A stretch of 64,000 nt of DNA, from contig NZ_AP018933.1 of NCBI RefSeq assembly GCF_003610015.1, positions 434,001-498,000 on the forward strand. The letters run 5' to 3'. The stretch's first letter is position 1. Every line of letters starts with the position of its first letter. A program made the translations under genes and the position numbers. The DNA comes from Zymobacter palmae. GTDB lineage: Bacteria; Pseudomonadota; Gammaproteobacteria; Pseudomonadales; Halomonadaceae. The notes under the pieces were generated by a model. The model did no database searches and was not told where the DNA came from. It saw only the letters and a list, made by a program, of their open reading frames with translations. Shown here piece after piece: positions 9,951 through 20,365 of the stretch.

Positions 9951-10422
9951 TTTGCGCTCATGGCACCGAGGTTCTCCCAAGCCTGTCTTCGCTTCTGATA
10001 CCGAGCGATGCCTCATGGTGTGGATGGCGCGCCCCTGCATTCTGCATTGCTGCCGCGTGGCGCAACACGGCTGTGCATGGTCTCCTTTACGATACTGCCC
10101 CCGCATCTACCCGCCATGGAGAGTATGACCTGCACGAGGCCATGGGCTTTGGTCGCGCTTAAACGAGCCTTTTCTATGTCTGTGCTGCATACCAAGGTGG
10201 GTGCTCATCATGTGATGACGTCGATGGCCTGCATGAGTTAGGCGCTGCATAGAAATGCTTCCGTGAGTCTCTTCCGTGCGAGGGCATCCCCGCATTCATG
10301 ACGGGATAGTGATGTCGATGATGTGTATGTGAATCGGCATGCTATGAGGTGTTGTGGTGCACCGTTGGCGTGTGGCGGAATACGCTTGTTCGCGGTCGCG
10401 AATATGAGTGACTACACTTGAT
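9951..10422. other. Gene-free stretch after clpB
   Basis: No open frame here has a plausible ribosome binding site or recognisable product. I looked for the conserved cores of rnpB, ssrA, 6S and SRP RNA and did not see them. It precedes an isolated terminator-like structure on the + strand, so an unannotated short transcript may arise here. Confidence 0.4.
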
Positions 10423-10490
10423 GAGACCTCTTGGCGAGGTCTCCACTTTCCCCCAGCGCAGTTTATCCCCCTGCGCTGGGGGATTTTTAT
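10423..10490 (+). terminator. Orphan tandem hairpins with terminator, possible 3' end of a small RNA
   Basis: The first stem is a perfect 8-bp hairpin (GAGACCTC 10423-10430, GAGGTCTC 10436-10443). The second is a perfect 12-bp hairpin (10450-10461 and 10471-10482) followed directly by ATTTTTATT. The second has all features of an intrinsic terminator on the + strand. The nearest upstream gene, clpB, already has its own terminator more than 470 bp earlier, and the next gene starts about 660 bp later. Which transcript ends here is unknown. Confidence 0.6.
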
Positions 10491-11132
10491 TAGGTCGCTG
10501 CGGCACCGGGCATGGCGTGGCTGCTCATCTGAACGGACGTTATCAAGCGTTTCGATCTAGCACTTTGTTATTTCATTACAATGGCTTATTAATCAAAGAG
10601 ATGGGCAGATAATCTGGTAGAGCATGTGGATGGCTTCGTGCACAGGCGGGGTGGTCTGCATAACAACGCGATGGTTGGGAAGCGAAGGGCTCGGCTGCTC
10701 TCGCTAGATACCAACGCTATATTCTCATAACCCTAAGTGGCGTTACCGTGCGGGCTGTGGCAGTTTATAAGGTATGCGCTGCCCATAATGGTGCTTTCAT
10801 GCACGGGCGCAGTGCGGTATGAATACGGATTTTCTGCAAAGGCATTTTATGCTTCTGTTTCTTTGATTTTGAGCATATTGTTTTTGTTGTTGGCGTATTT
10901 TTAAATGAAATTTCTTTTATTGGCTTATTTTGGGCACGGTGTTGACAGATAGTGGCTACTATTGGAGTCTTAATACCCAAGGCAACAACAAGAGCCCTTG
11001 TCAGGGCCATCGGCCAGGCGCCTTCGCTCAGCAGTAACGGTTGGGATTTACGGTGCTTGGCATGCTCGGAAGCGGACAAGAACAGTAGACCGCTTTCTGC
11101 CCAAAGTGACATGTGATGATGACTGGACCTGC
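10491..11132. other. Long leader/intergenic region before ilvI
   Basis: No protein gene is supported. The stretch 10850-10930 is markedly T-rich. TTGACA occurs at 10942-10947 but no good -10 sits 16-18 bases later. Short competing inverted repeats (for example around 10990-11015) occur in the likely leader. I see no leader peptide rich in Ile, Val or Leu codons, so classical ilv attenuation is not supported. Confidence 0.35.
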
Positions 11133-11147
11133 AAAGGGGAATACAAC

Positions 11148-12887
11148 GTGAGCACAATGTTATCCGGTGCAGATATGGTGGTTCGCGCGCTGGCGGACGA
11201 AGGGGTCGAATACCTCTTCGGATACCCGGGCGGTGCGGCACTGCATATCTACGATGCCCTTCATCGGCAGGATCGCGTCAAGCATATTTTGGTACGCCAT
11301 GAACAGGGCGCTACCCATATGGCTGACGGGTATGCCCGCGCGACAGGCAAGACTGGCGCAGTATTGGTGACCTCTGGCCCAGGGGCCACCAACACCATTA
11401 CCGGTATTGCCACGGCTTACATGGACTCCATTCCGATGGTGGTGCTGTGTGGTCAGGTCGCGAGCCACCTGATTGGTGAAGATGCATTCCAAGAAACGGA
11501 TATCATTGGTGTGACACGTCCGATCGTGAAGCACAGTTTCACCGTGCATCACCCGAGCGAGATCCCAGGCATCATCCGCAAGGCTTTTTATATTGCCAGT
11601 TCTGGTCGTCCCGGCCCTGTCGTCATCGACATCCCCAAAGACATGACGGCCATCGACAAGACTTTCGAATACGTCTGGCCCAGTTCGGTTGATCTGCGTT
11701 CCTATCAGGCCACCGTACGTCCGCATGGCGGGCAGGTTCGTAAGGCCTTCAGCGCACTGCTCGAAGCCCGCCGTCCGGTGCTGTTCGCTGGCGGTGGGGT
11801 CATCTCCGGCAATGCAGGCGAAGCACTGACCGCTTTTGCACGTCGCTTCGATCTGCCGGTTACCACTTCACTGATGGGCATCGGTGCCTTCCCGGGCAAG
11901 GATCGCCAATCGTTGGGCTGGCCGGGTATGCACGGTAGCGTCGAGGCCAATACGGCCATGCACGAAGCCGATCTGATCTTCTGCATCGGCGCGCGTTTCG
12001 ACGACCGCGTAACCAACAACGTACGCAAGTTCTGCCCCGATGCCACAATCGTACACGTCGACATCGACCCGAGTGCGATCTCTAAGACTGTCGTGGCGGA
12101 TATCCCGATCGTGGGCAGTGCCAGCGATGTGTTAGCCGAGCTGAGCCGTCTGGCGGACGAACAGAAGGGCCGTGCCCTCGACGACTACCGCCAAGCACTG
12201 GCACCGTGGTGGGCGCACATCGACGATGTCCGTCAGCAGTCCACGAAGTGGCGCTACACGCCGGCAACAGGCGATGCTCAGCCGAAGCCTCAGCAGGTCG
12301 TGGAGGCGGTCTACAACATCACCGAAGGTAAGGCGATCGTTGTTACTGACGTGGGTCAGCACCAGATGTTCGCGGCCCAATACTACCCTTGTGAACGTCC
12401 GCGTCAGTTCCTGACCTCGGGCGGACTGGGAACGATGGGCTACGGTTTCCCGGCGGGTATCGGGGCCAAGGTCGGCTGCCCTGATCAGACGGTCGTCGTC
12501 TTCACGGGTGAAGGCAGCTTCCAAATGATGATGCAGGAATTCGGTACCTGCCGTCAGTACGACATCCCTGTCAAAATCGTGGCATTGAACAATAGTTTCC
12601 TTGGCATGGTGCACCAGTGGCAGGGCATGTTCTATGATGGTCGCTATTCCGAATCGTTGATGCAGACCACGCCCGATTTTGATCTGATCTGCCGTGCCTA
12701 CGGTTTCCGCGCCATTAAGGTGACGCGAGCCGACGAACTCGAAGCGGCGCTCGAAGACGCCTTCCGCGACCCGAACGAACTGGTCATGCTGGATATCGCC
12801 GTCGAACCGTCCGAACAGGTCTATCCGATGCAGATTCCGGGTGGGGCCATGAACGAAATGCGCGTATCGGATACGGAGGTTGTGTAA
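11148..12887 (+). CDS. ilvI: Acetolactate synthase large subunit
   Basis: 579 residues. It condenses pyruvate with pyruvate or 2-oxobutyrate, the first common step of valine/leucine/isoleucine synthesis, using thiamine diphosphate and FAD. The N-terminal TPP-binding Pyr domain holds FGYPGG and the catalytic glutamate in RHEQGATHMADGYARATG. The C-terminal PP domain has the Mg/TPP motif written GEGS...LNN rather than the textbook GDG. The end MQIPGGAMNEM is typical. GTG 11148 is preferred, with AAAGGGGA seven bases upstream; ATG 11157 is the alternative. The open frame extends to 10998 but the extra residues are not IlvI-like. Its stop overlaps the ilvH start by one base. Confidence 0.96.
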   Translation: MSTMLSGADMVVRALADEGVEYLFGYPGGAALHIYDALHRQDRVKHILVRHEQGATHMADGYARATGKTGAVLVTSGPGATNTITGIATAYMDSIPMVVLCGQVASHLIGEDAFQETDIIGVTRPIVKHSFTVHHPSEIPGIIRKAFYIASSGRPGPVVIDIPKDMTAIDKTFEYVWPSSVDLRSYQATVRPHGGQVRKAFSALLEARRPVLFAGGGVISGNAGEALTAFARRFDLPVTTSLMGIGAFPGKDRQSLGWPGMHGSVEANTAMHEADLIFCIGARFDDRVTNNVRKFCPDATIVHVDIDPSAISKTVVADIPIVGSASDVLAELSRLADEQKGRALDDYRQALAPWWAHIDDVRQQSTKWRYTPATGDAQPKPQQVVEAVYNITEGKAIVVTDVGQHQMFAAQYYPCERPRQFLTSGGLGTMGYGFPAGIGAKVGCPDQTVVVFTGEGSFQMMMQEFGTCRQYDIPVKIVALNNSFLGMVHQWQGMFYDGRYSESLMQTTPDFDLICRAYGFRAIKVTRADELEAALEDAFRDPNELVMLDIAVEPSEQVYPMQIPGGAMNEMRVSDTEVV

Positions 12888-13378
12888 TGCGACATGTCAT
12901 CTCAGTCTTGCTTGAGAATGAACCGGGTGCCCTGTCGCGTGTCGTCGGCCTCTTCTCACAGCGCAATTTCAACATTGAGACATTGAACGTCGCGCCGACT
13001 GAAGAACCCTCGCTGTCACGGCTGACCGTGACGACGACCGGTGATCGTCGTCGCATTGAACAGATCATCAAGCATCTCAACCGGCTGATCGAAGTGGTCA
13101 AGCTGGTGGATCTGACCGAAGGCAATCACGTAGAACGTGAACTTCGACTCGTTAAGGTCAAGGCGACTGGGCAAATGCGTGCCGAAATCAAACGCACGGC
13201 GGACATCTTCCGCGCTCAGATTGTCGATGTGACCCCCAGCGTCTATACCCTGCAGATCACAGGGGACGCTGAAAAGATCAGTGCCTTCATGCAGGCACTG
13301 GCGCCTGCCACCGTGCTTGAAACAGCAAGCACTGGCGTTGCAGGTCTCGCTCGCGGTGACAAGGTGTTGGCGCTGTAA
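12887..13378 (+). CDS. ilvH: Acetolactate synthase small (regulatory) subunit
   Basis: 163 residues, exactly the IlvH size. An N-terminal ACT domain (MRHVISVLLENEPGALSRV; residues 1-75) should bind valine for feedback inhibition. The C-terminal half (about 80-163) is the small-subunit activating domain. The ATG shares its A with the ilvI TAA stop, implying coupled translation and equal subunit production. Confidence 0.96.
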   Translation: MRHVISVLLENEPGALSRVVGLFSQRNFNIETLNVAPTEEPSLSRLTVTTTGDRRRIEQIIKHLNRLIEVVKLVDLTEGNHVERELRLVKVKATGQMRAEIKRTADIFRAQIVDVTPSVYTLQITGDAEKISAFMQALAPATVLETASTGVAGLARGDKVLAL

Positions 13379-13445
13379 CCCGTTGTGCTCACATGTACCG
13401 TTTCCATCCCGCTGTACAACGCTAACCGTACAAACGGACCCATAA

Positions 13446-14486
<1,041 letters not shown>

Positions 14487-14514
14487 TTTTCGGTTCTTCT
14501 ACTGTCGTACCCTT

Positions 14515-14540
14515 CAATGCCCACCTTATGGTGGGCATTG
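14515..14540 (+). terminator. Terminator-like hairpin after ilvC
   Basis: Perfect 11-bp stem (14515-14525 with 14530-14540), TTAT loop, followed by the short TCATTT. The weak T-tract makes partial read-through possible. Confidence 0.65.
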
Positions 14541-14721
14541 TCATTTCAGCGTGATGATGAGACGCTGTTCCATACGACATGCCTCTGTCTTTTTAAGCGC
14601 CTTTATTCCATCAGTGAATAAAAACCTTCGAATTCATTCCTTCAGGTATGTTCCCTCGCGTGGTATCAATAGTTCATTGCTTACATGAATATTCCATCTA
14701 GCCATGGCGAGGATCAACCCT

Positions 14722-15552
14722 ATGAAACTACTGCCTTTTATCGCCGCAGCAGCGCTGAGCGTGCTGGCCCCTCTGGCCCATGCCGATCGTTTGGATGACA
14801 TTCGCCGTGCAGGGGAGCTGAAGGTAGCGACTTTTGATGGCAACCCGCCTTTCGGTTTCATTGATACCAAGACCCACCAGCTAGACGGCCTTGATGTCGA
14901 CTACGCGAAGGCACTGGCTAAACATCTGGGCGTGAAGTTGAAGCTGGTGCCGACCAATCCTGCCAACCGCATGCCGTTGCTGGTGTCGGGTAAGGTGGAT
15001 CTGGTCGCGGCCAACTTCACTGTTTCGCCTGAGCGTGCTCAGCAGGTCGATTTCAGCATTCCCTATTTTGCTTCTGGTCAGCAGTTCATCGTGCGCAAAG
15101 GTACGCTGACCTCGCCTGACATCCTTAATCGCTGGCGTGTCGGTGTGGACAAAGGCACCGTGAACGAAGGCGTACTGCGCGAGAAATTCCCGAAAGCGAA
15201 GGTTATTGCCTACGACGACACGCCGTTTGCGTTCGCCGCTCTGCGCAACGGCAGCGTGCAGGCCATCACTCAGGACGGCACCAAACTGGTTGGTCTGCTG
15301 GCGACCGTTCCTGACCGTGACGACTACGAAGTGCCGCCGCTGACGCTGTCCAACGACCTAATCGCTGTCGGTATTCCGAAAGGTGAGACCGCACTGAAGA
15401 AAGAAGTCGACGATACGCTGTTGGCGCTGGAGAAAGACGGTGAAGCACAGCGCATCTATGACAAATGGTTCGGGCCGGACAGCCGCACGCCGCTGACACG
15501 CAACTACCGCATCGGTCAGTCCGCACCGGTAGAAGGTGCCGCTGCCAAATGA
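14722..15552 (+). CDS. Polar amino acid ABC transporter, periplasmic binding protein
   Basis: 276 residues with a clear signal peptide (MKLLPFIAAAALSV...AHA, cleavage near residue 21). A family 3 solute-binding domain follows (GELKVATFDGNPPFGFID; VDLVAANFTVSPERAQQVDFS; DKWFG near the C-terminus). It captures an amino acid in the periplasm for the permeases encoded next; the exact ligand is unclear, with glutamate/aspartate-, cystine- and basic-type relatives all possible. ATG 14722 has GAGG at 14709-14712; an in-frame ATG at 14704 would add six residues before the signal peptide. Its stop overlaps the next start (ATGA). Confidence 0.9.
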   Translation: MKLLPFIAAAALSVLAPLAHADRLDDIRRAGELKVATFDGNPPFGFIDTKTHQLDGLDVDYAKALAKHLGVKLKLVPTNPANRMPLLVSGKVDLVAANFTVSPERAQQVDFSIPYFASGQQFIVRKGTLTSPDILNRWRVGVDKGTVNEGVLREKFPKAKVIAYDDTPFAFAALRNGSVQAITQDGTKLVGLLATVPDRDDYEVPPLTLSNDLIAVGIPKGETALKKEVDDTLLALEKDGEAQRIYDKWFGPDSRTPLTRNYRIGQSAPVEGAAAK

Positions 15553-16295
15553 GCGTGCTGTCACTCTGGGGAGAGCCACTGGCCCCGCAGTACACGGACA
15601 TGATCTGGTCCGGGCTGCAATGTACGCTGGTGCTCTCCATTGAATCGATTGCCCTAGCCTTGGTGCTGGGGCTGTTGCTATGCATTGCCCGCATGTCGCC
15701 GCTGGCTCCCGTACGTGGCATCGCTATCGGTTGGCTGGCGCTGTTCCGCAATACCCCGCTGCTGGTGCAATTGCTGTTTTGGTATTTCGCCTTTCCTGGG
15801 TTATTGCCGCAGTCTGTGCGTCTGGTGTTGATGACGCCGGCCGAATGGACGCTGTTCGGCACGGTGTGGGAAAGCCCTTCGTGGGAGTTCTTAGCATCGC
15901 TGATCGGGCTGACGCTCTATACCGCTTCTTATGTAGCGGAAGAGTGCCGTTCTGGAGTGGCCACGGTCAGTAAGGGGCAGTGGCGTGCAGCGCAGGCGCT
16001 CGGTATGACATCAGGGCAGGCTTGGCGCTCTGTAATCCTGCCGCAGGCGCTGCGCGCGGTAGTGTCGCCATTGATGGGCCAGTTCATGAACGCGATCAAG
16101 AATTCGTCACTGGCGATGGCGGTCGGCTATGCCGAGCTGTTTTACGTGTGCGGGATGATCAATGATGCGACCCAGCGTACCTTTGAGCTGTTCGGTATCG
16201 TGACCGTGCTCTATATCGCCACAGTAGGCGTTGTCGAACTGCTGAATGCCATCCTGACAGCCTGTATGACGCCGCTGCATGGACGGAGGAACTAA
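15549..16295 (+). CDS. Polar amino acid ABC transporter permease 1
   Basis: 248 residues of HisM/GltJ type. There are about five membrane segments and the family loop KGQWRAAQALGMTSGQAWRS (EAA motif, contacts the ATPase). NTPLLVQLLFWYF near residue 70 is the usual second-helix signature. The start ATG 15549 overlaps the binding-protein stop by four bases; the longer open frame from 15465 would lie inside the previous gene. It pairs with the next permease in a heterodimeric channel. Confidence 0.9.
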   Translation: MSVLSLWGEPLAPQYTDMIWSGLQCTLVLSIESIALALVLGLLLCIARMSPLAPVRGIAIGWLALFRNTPLLVQLLFWYFAFPGLLPQSVRLVLMTPAEWTLFGTVWESPSWEFLASLIGLTLYTASYVAEECRSGVATVSKGQWRAAQALGMTSGQAWRSVILPQALRAVVSPLMGQFMNAIKNSSLAMAVGYAELFYVCGMINDATQRTFELFGIVTVLYIATVGVVELLNAILTACMTPLHGRRN

Positions 16296-16298
16296 GTC

Positions 16299-16991
16299 AT
16301 GGATCTATCCGTCATCGTCGACAACTTCCGCTATTTCATGGTGGGCCTGTGGCCAGAAGGGCCGCTGCAGGGCGCTGCCATTACGGCCATTCTCAGTCTG
16401 ACCTCGGGGGCTTTGTCCGCTGTTGTCGGTATTGTGTTTGGCATCATGCTAGCCTGCTGCCCGCGTTGGGCACGCATCATTATCGTCCCGATACTGGGGT
16501 TCTTTCGTTCCATTCCCATTGCGATGCTGATCTTTGTGGTGTATTTCGTGCTGCCCAAGCTGGTCGGGGTGCATGGCACTACACCGCCAATGCTGACCAT
16601 TACGCTGTCGCTGGGAACGGTGGGTGGAGCCTATCTGGCCTACAGCGTGGCTGCGGGTATCAACAGTATTCCCAAGGGGCAATGGCGTGCAGGTAAGGCG
16701 CTGGGGCTGTCGTGGCCGCAGGTCATGGGGCGCGTGATCCTGCCACAGGCGCTTCCTCGCATGCTGCCGTCGTTCGTCAATCAGTGGGTATCCCTAATCA
16801 AGGATACGTCGCTTGCCTACATTATCAGCACGGCCGATCTGACCTTTCTGGCGCGTCAGGTCAGTAACACCGTCATGACGCAGCCCGCGGTCATCTATCT
16901 GTTCGTGGCGCTGATTTACTTCATCTGCTGCTCGCTGCTGGACGTACTGGCGGTAGGCCTTCGCAAGACGCTATCAGGAAAAACGGTATGA
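16299..16991 (+). CDS. Polar amino acid ABC transporter permease 2
   Basis: 230 residues of GltK/HisQ type with about five membrane helices and the EAA loop PKGQWRAGKALGLSWPQVMGRV. It begins 3 bp after permease 1 with a GGAGG upstream, and its stop overlaps the ATPase start by four bases. It is the second half of the inner-membrane channel. Confidence 0.9.
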   Translation: MDLSVIVDNFRYFMVGLWPEGPLQGAAITAILSLTSGALSAVVGIVFGIMLACCPRWARIIIVPILGFFRSIPIAMLIFVVYFVLPKLVGVHGTTPPMLTITLSLGTVGGAYLAYSVAAGINSIPKGQWRAGKALGLSWPQVMGRVILPQALPRMLPSFVNQWVSLIKDTSLAYIISTADLTFLARQVSNTVMTQPAVIYLFVALIYFICCSLLDVLAVGLRKTLSGKTV

Positions 16992-17713
16992 TCAGTATTC
17001 GGAATGTCAGCAAGCACTACGGCCATTTCCAGGTGCTGAGCGACTGTAGCCTCGATGTGGCGGAAGGCGAGGTTGTCGTTATTTGTGGGCCGTCTGGCTC
17101 GGGTAAATCCACGCTGATCACGCTGGTGAACGCGCTGGAACCGTTCGATAGCGGTGACATTATCGTCGAAGGGCAATCGCTTAAGTCTGTGCGCAATTTA
17201 GCTGCGTTTCGCTCGCGTATCGGTATGGTTTTTCAGCATTTTGAGCTGTTCCCGCACCTCAGTGTGATCGACAACGTGACGCTGGCGCAGCGCAAAGTGC
17301 TGAATCGCTCACAGGCTGAATCCGTCGAGCGCGCCGAGCAGATGCTAGAGCGTGTCGGGTTGCTGTCACAGCGTGATAAGCGACCGGCGCAGCTGTCTGG
17401 TGGTCAGCAGCAGCGAGTGGCCATTGCTCGAGCGCTGGCGCTGGATCCTGTCTGCATGTTGCTGGATGAACCAACGTCCGCGCTGGATCCCGAAATGGTG
17501 GGTGAAGTGCTGGACGTGTTGCGAGATTTGGCTAGCGGGGGGATGACGATGATCTGCGTGACCCATGAAATGGGCTTTGCGCGTCACGTTTCTGATCGCG
17601 TGGTCTTCATGGATCAAGGCCGAATCATTGAAGATGTGCCGACCGCACAGTTCTTCGAACAGCCGCGCAGCGAGCGCGCCCAGCAGTTCCTGTCACGGCT
17701 GCTGTCACACTGA
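16988..17713 (+). CDS. Polar amino acid ABC transporter ATP-binding protein
   Basis: 241 residues, GlnQ/GltL type. Walker A GPSGSGKST is near residue 35, the Q-loop follows in GMVFQHFELFPH, the signature is LSGGQQQRVAIARALA, Walker B is [11 protein letters not shown], and the H-loop is VTHEMGFAR. It powers import through the two permeases just upstream. This is the last gene of the four-gene operon; a strong hairpin follows at 17763. Confidence 0.95.
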   Translation: MISIRNVSKHYGHFQVLSDCSLDVAEGEVVVICGPSGSGKSTLITLVNALEPFDSGDIIVEGQSLKSVRNLAAFRSRIGMVFQHFELFPHLSVIDNVTLAQRKVLNRSQAESVERAEQMLERVGLLSQRDKRPAQLSGGQQQRVAIARALALDPVCMLLDEPTSALDPEMVGEVLDVLRDLASGGMTMICVTHEMGFARHVSDRVVFMDQGRIIEDVPTAQFFEQPRSERAQQFLSRLLSH

Positions 17714-17762
17714 GCTGATCACACCCGCAGCGGTGACCGGGCACCAAAGCCCACCAATAAGA

Positions 17763-17798
17763 ACGTCCGCCTTTCTCTCGTCAGGGAAAGGCGGACGT
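17763..17798. terminator. Bidirectional terminator between the ABC operon and feoABC
   Basis: A perfect 13-bp stem (17763-17775 with 17786-17798) lies between convergent operons. On the minus strand it is followed by TTCTTATT; on the plus strand by GTCGTTTCT. It probably serves feoABC well and the amino acid operon moderately. Confidence 0.75.
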
Positions 17799-17831
17799 GT
17801 CGTTTCTGGAAGGTGAGAAATAATTGAGAGG

Positions 17832-18065
17832 CTAAGTACGCAAGCGGAATAGAGGCACCACACAGCTTTGGCTGTCGGGGCAGTGGCGGCAGTGCTTGCT
17901 AACGGAGCAGGTGCTATCAGCTGCAACGCGCTCAATTCGGCCACCGCGTTCGAGGTGCTCAATCATGGCCGTCACCAACGGAAGGGGCCGCCCAGTTGCT
18001 TTGCCCAGTGCTTCGGCCGAGATGCCTGACGGTGCGTTCCGCAGCTGCTCAATCAGTGCGAGCAC
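17832..18065 (-). CDS. feoC: FeoC-like ferrous iron transport regulator
   Basis: 77 residues. An N-terminal winged-helix (LIEQLRNAPSGISAEALGKA...VTAMIEHLERGGRIERV) is followed by a cysteine cluster CSVSKHCRHCPDSQSC that can bind an Fe-S cluster, as in known FeoC proteins. FeoC is reported to protect FeoB or regulate feo. GTG 18065 is chosen; it has TAGGAA a few bases upstream and gives the right length. It overlaps the end of feoB by 13 bases, implying translational coupling. The much longer open frame upstream is just feoB in another frame. Confidence 0.85.
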   Translation of the reverse strand: MLALIEQLRNAPSGISAEALGKATGRPLPLVTAMIEHLERGGRIERVAADSTCSVSKHCRHCPDSQSCVVPLFRLRT

Positions 18066-20356
18066 GAAGACGTTCCTACGGTGATATGCGACGGTAGCGT
18101 TTCCATATGTGTTCCACGCTGCCGCATGGTCAGCAACAGTAAGGCATTGACCACCACGACGGCTCCGATGCAGAGGCTGCTGTACAACGGGTGATCGGCA
18201 AAGGTCACCAGCTGATAGAACAGCGTGGCCACGGAATAGGCCATGTCCAGCCCCCACAGAATGGAAAACAGCATCCAGCGGCCGCTTGTTTCGCGAGCGA
18301 TAGTGCCCATGACCGATGCACACGGCACGTACAGCAGCACGAAGATCAAGTAGCTGTAGGCGGCGATGCCGCTGCCGAAGTGCGATGCCATGATGCCCAT
18401 GGTGCTAGTATCCATGGAGCCATCGCCCATACTGCCTTCGATTGGGTTGTTGAGGGTTTGCAGCGAGAATGCGTTCGCCAGCCCATCTTGCGTATCCGTC
18501 AGAGCGGATTTTAAACCATCCCACAGGCTATAGGCTTCGGGATCGAACGGCTCTTCGCGCAGGCTGTCAGCGGTATACAGTGTGTTGAGTGTACTGATAA
18601 CCACTTCCTTGGCCATGGCCCCTGTGACTAGGCCGACCGTGGCCTGCCAGTGATCGGGCGCGATGCCAATGGGCTGGAGTGCCGGAGTGATCCACTGGCT
18701 GACCGAGGCCAGCGCAGACTGGTCAAGGCGACCGTCGACCGGCCTGCCCGTAATCGACAGGCTGTTCAGCCCACCGATCACAATGCTCGCGCAGACAATG
18801 ACCTTCCCTGCACGCAGTACGAACCCCTTGAGACGCAGCCAAGTCTGGATGAGTAGGCTGCCGACCCGTGGGCAATGGTAGGGCGGTAGTTCCATCACGA
18901 ACGGTTGCGCTTCACCCCGAAGTAGGGTGTGGCGCAGTACCCAACCAGTGAACAGTGCGACCACGATGCCCAGCAGATACAGAGAGAAGACGATGCTGGC
19001 CCCGTGCTGTGAGAAAAAGGCGCCCGCAAAGACAGCGAAGATCGCCAGCCGTGCGCCGCAGGACATAAACGGTGCCATCATGATGGTCATCAGTCGCTCG
19101 CGTGGCGAGTTGAGCGTACGAGTCCCCATGATGGCAGGTACGTTGCAGCCGAAACCCACGATCAGCGGTACGAACGATTTTCCGGGCAGCCCCAGTGCCT
19201 GCATCACGCGATCAACGACAAAGGCGGCACGCGCCATGTAACCCGAGTCTTCAAGGAAGGCCAGGCAGAGGTACATCAGCCCGATCTGTGGGATGAGTGG
19301 CAGCACTGTGGTGATACCGCCGCCGATACCCTGCGCGAGGAAGATGGTCAGCCAGTCGGGAAAGCTGAGCTGATACCCCAGCCACTGAATGCCATCAACG
19401 AACACGGTGGACGCGGCACCATCGAACAGTGGCTGTATGCCCCCGCCCACGTTGATGGAGATGAAGAACATCAGATACATCACCAGCAGGAATACGGGCA
19501 GTCCCAGCCAGCGGTTGAGGGCAATGTGGTCCAGCGCACGATCAAAGGAACCGCGCTGTTGTTGCTGCTGGGTGGTGCAATCGCTCAGCAGGCGATTGAT
19601 CTGTTCATAGCGTGTGGCGGCGATCAGCAGCGGCGCATCACATTGATGTTCATCAAGATGTGCTTTGACCGTCGGCATCAGATGAGCGGCCTGACCAACA
19701 CGCGCTGGCAGGTGCTCTTCGCCCTCCAGCATCTGCAAGGCCAGCCAGCGTTGCTGCTGGGGAAGATAGTGCTGAGGCATCGCCTGTTCGAGCATACGCA
19801 GCGCGTCTTCGACCGTTGGATCGTACTCGATCTGTAGCTCAATGGGTGACAGTGTGACCAGCGTGTCGATGGCGTCATGCAGCTTGTCTACGCCTCGGCC
19901 ACGCGAAGAAATCAGTGGCACGACCGGACAGCCCAGAAACTCGGCCAACTTCTGCTGGTCGATGACGATGCCATGGCGCTGAGCGATATCCAGCATGTTG
20001 AGCGCCAGAATGCAGGGCACGCCCAGCTCGCGCAGCTGCAGCGTCAGGTAGAGATTACGTTCGAGGTTGGCGCCATCAACAACGTTAATGATGGCATCGG
20101 GTTGGTGTTCAAGCAGAAAGCTGGAGGCGACACGCTCATCGAGAGACGAGTCACGTGCATTGGGCGTCAGTGAATAGACACCGGGCAGGTCGACGAGTGT
20201 CACGGCGTGCTGCTGGGTGCTGAACTGACCCAGTTTGCGTTCGACGGTTACGCCAGGCCAGTTGCCGACCCGTTGATGAGCGCCTGTCAGTTGGTTGAAA
20301 AGGGTCGTTTTGCCTGCATTGGGATTGCCGATCAGGCCGATGGTCAGACTGCTCAT
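18053..20356 (-). CDS. feoB: Ferrous iron transporter FeoB
   Basis: 767 residues, close to E. coli FeoB (773). The N-terminal G domain has G1 GNPNAGKTTLFN at 10-21, G3 DLPGVYSL and G4 NMLD. A helical linker follows, and then a membrane region with two Gate motifs (GFGCNVPAIMGTR and the later conserved helix block VTGAMAKEVVISTL). It moves Fe(II) across the inner membrane under low-oxygen or acidic conditions. It starts 9 bp after the feoA stop. Confidence 0.97.
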   Translation of the reverse strand: MSSLTIGLIGNPNAGKTTLFNQLTGAHQRVGNWPGVTVERKLGQFSTQQHAVTLVDLPGVYSLTPNARDSSLDERVASSFLLEHQPDAIINVVDGANLERNLYLTLQLRELGVPCILALNMLDIAQRHGIVIDQQKLAEFLGCPVVPLISSRGRGVDKLHDAIDTLVTLSPIELQIEYDPTVEDALRMLEQAMPQHYLPQQQRWLALQMLEGEEHLPARVGQAAHLMPTVKAHLDEHQCDAPLLIAATRYEQINRLLSDCTTQQQQQRGSFDRALDHIALNRWLGLPVFLLVMYLMFFISINVGGGIQPLFDGAASTVFVDGIQWLGYQLSFPDWLTIFLAQGIGGGITTVLPLIPQIGLMYLCLAFLEDSGYMARAAFVVDRVMQALGLPGKSFVPLIVGFGCNVPAIMGTRTLNSPRERLMTIMMAPFMSCGARLAIFAVFAGAFFSQHGASIVFSLYLLGIVVALFTGWVLRHTLLRGEAQPFVMELPPYHCPRVGSLLIQTWLRLKGFVLRAGKVIVCASIVIGGLNSLSITGRPVDGRLDQSALASVSQWITPALQPIGIAPDHWQATVGLVTGAMAKEVVISTLNTLYTADSLREEPFDPEAYSLWDGLKSALTDTQDGLANAFSLQTLNNPIEGSMGDGSMDTSTMGIMASHFGSGIAAYSYLIFVLLYVPCASVMGTIARETSGRWMLFSILWGLDMAYSVATLFYQLVTFADHPLYSSLCIGAVVVVNALLLLTMRQRGTHMETLPSHITVGTSSCSH

Positions 20357-20365
20357 GGTATAGGG

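Noticed and set aside
10491-11147. ilv attenuator with leader peptide
   Set aside because: I found no short frame rich in Ile/Val/Leu codons followed by a terminator hairpin close to ilvI.
10998-11147. N-terminal extension of IlvI from ATG 10998
   Set aside because: The extra 50 residues are not IlvI-like and GTG 11148 has a well-spaced ribosome binding site.
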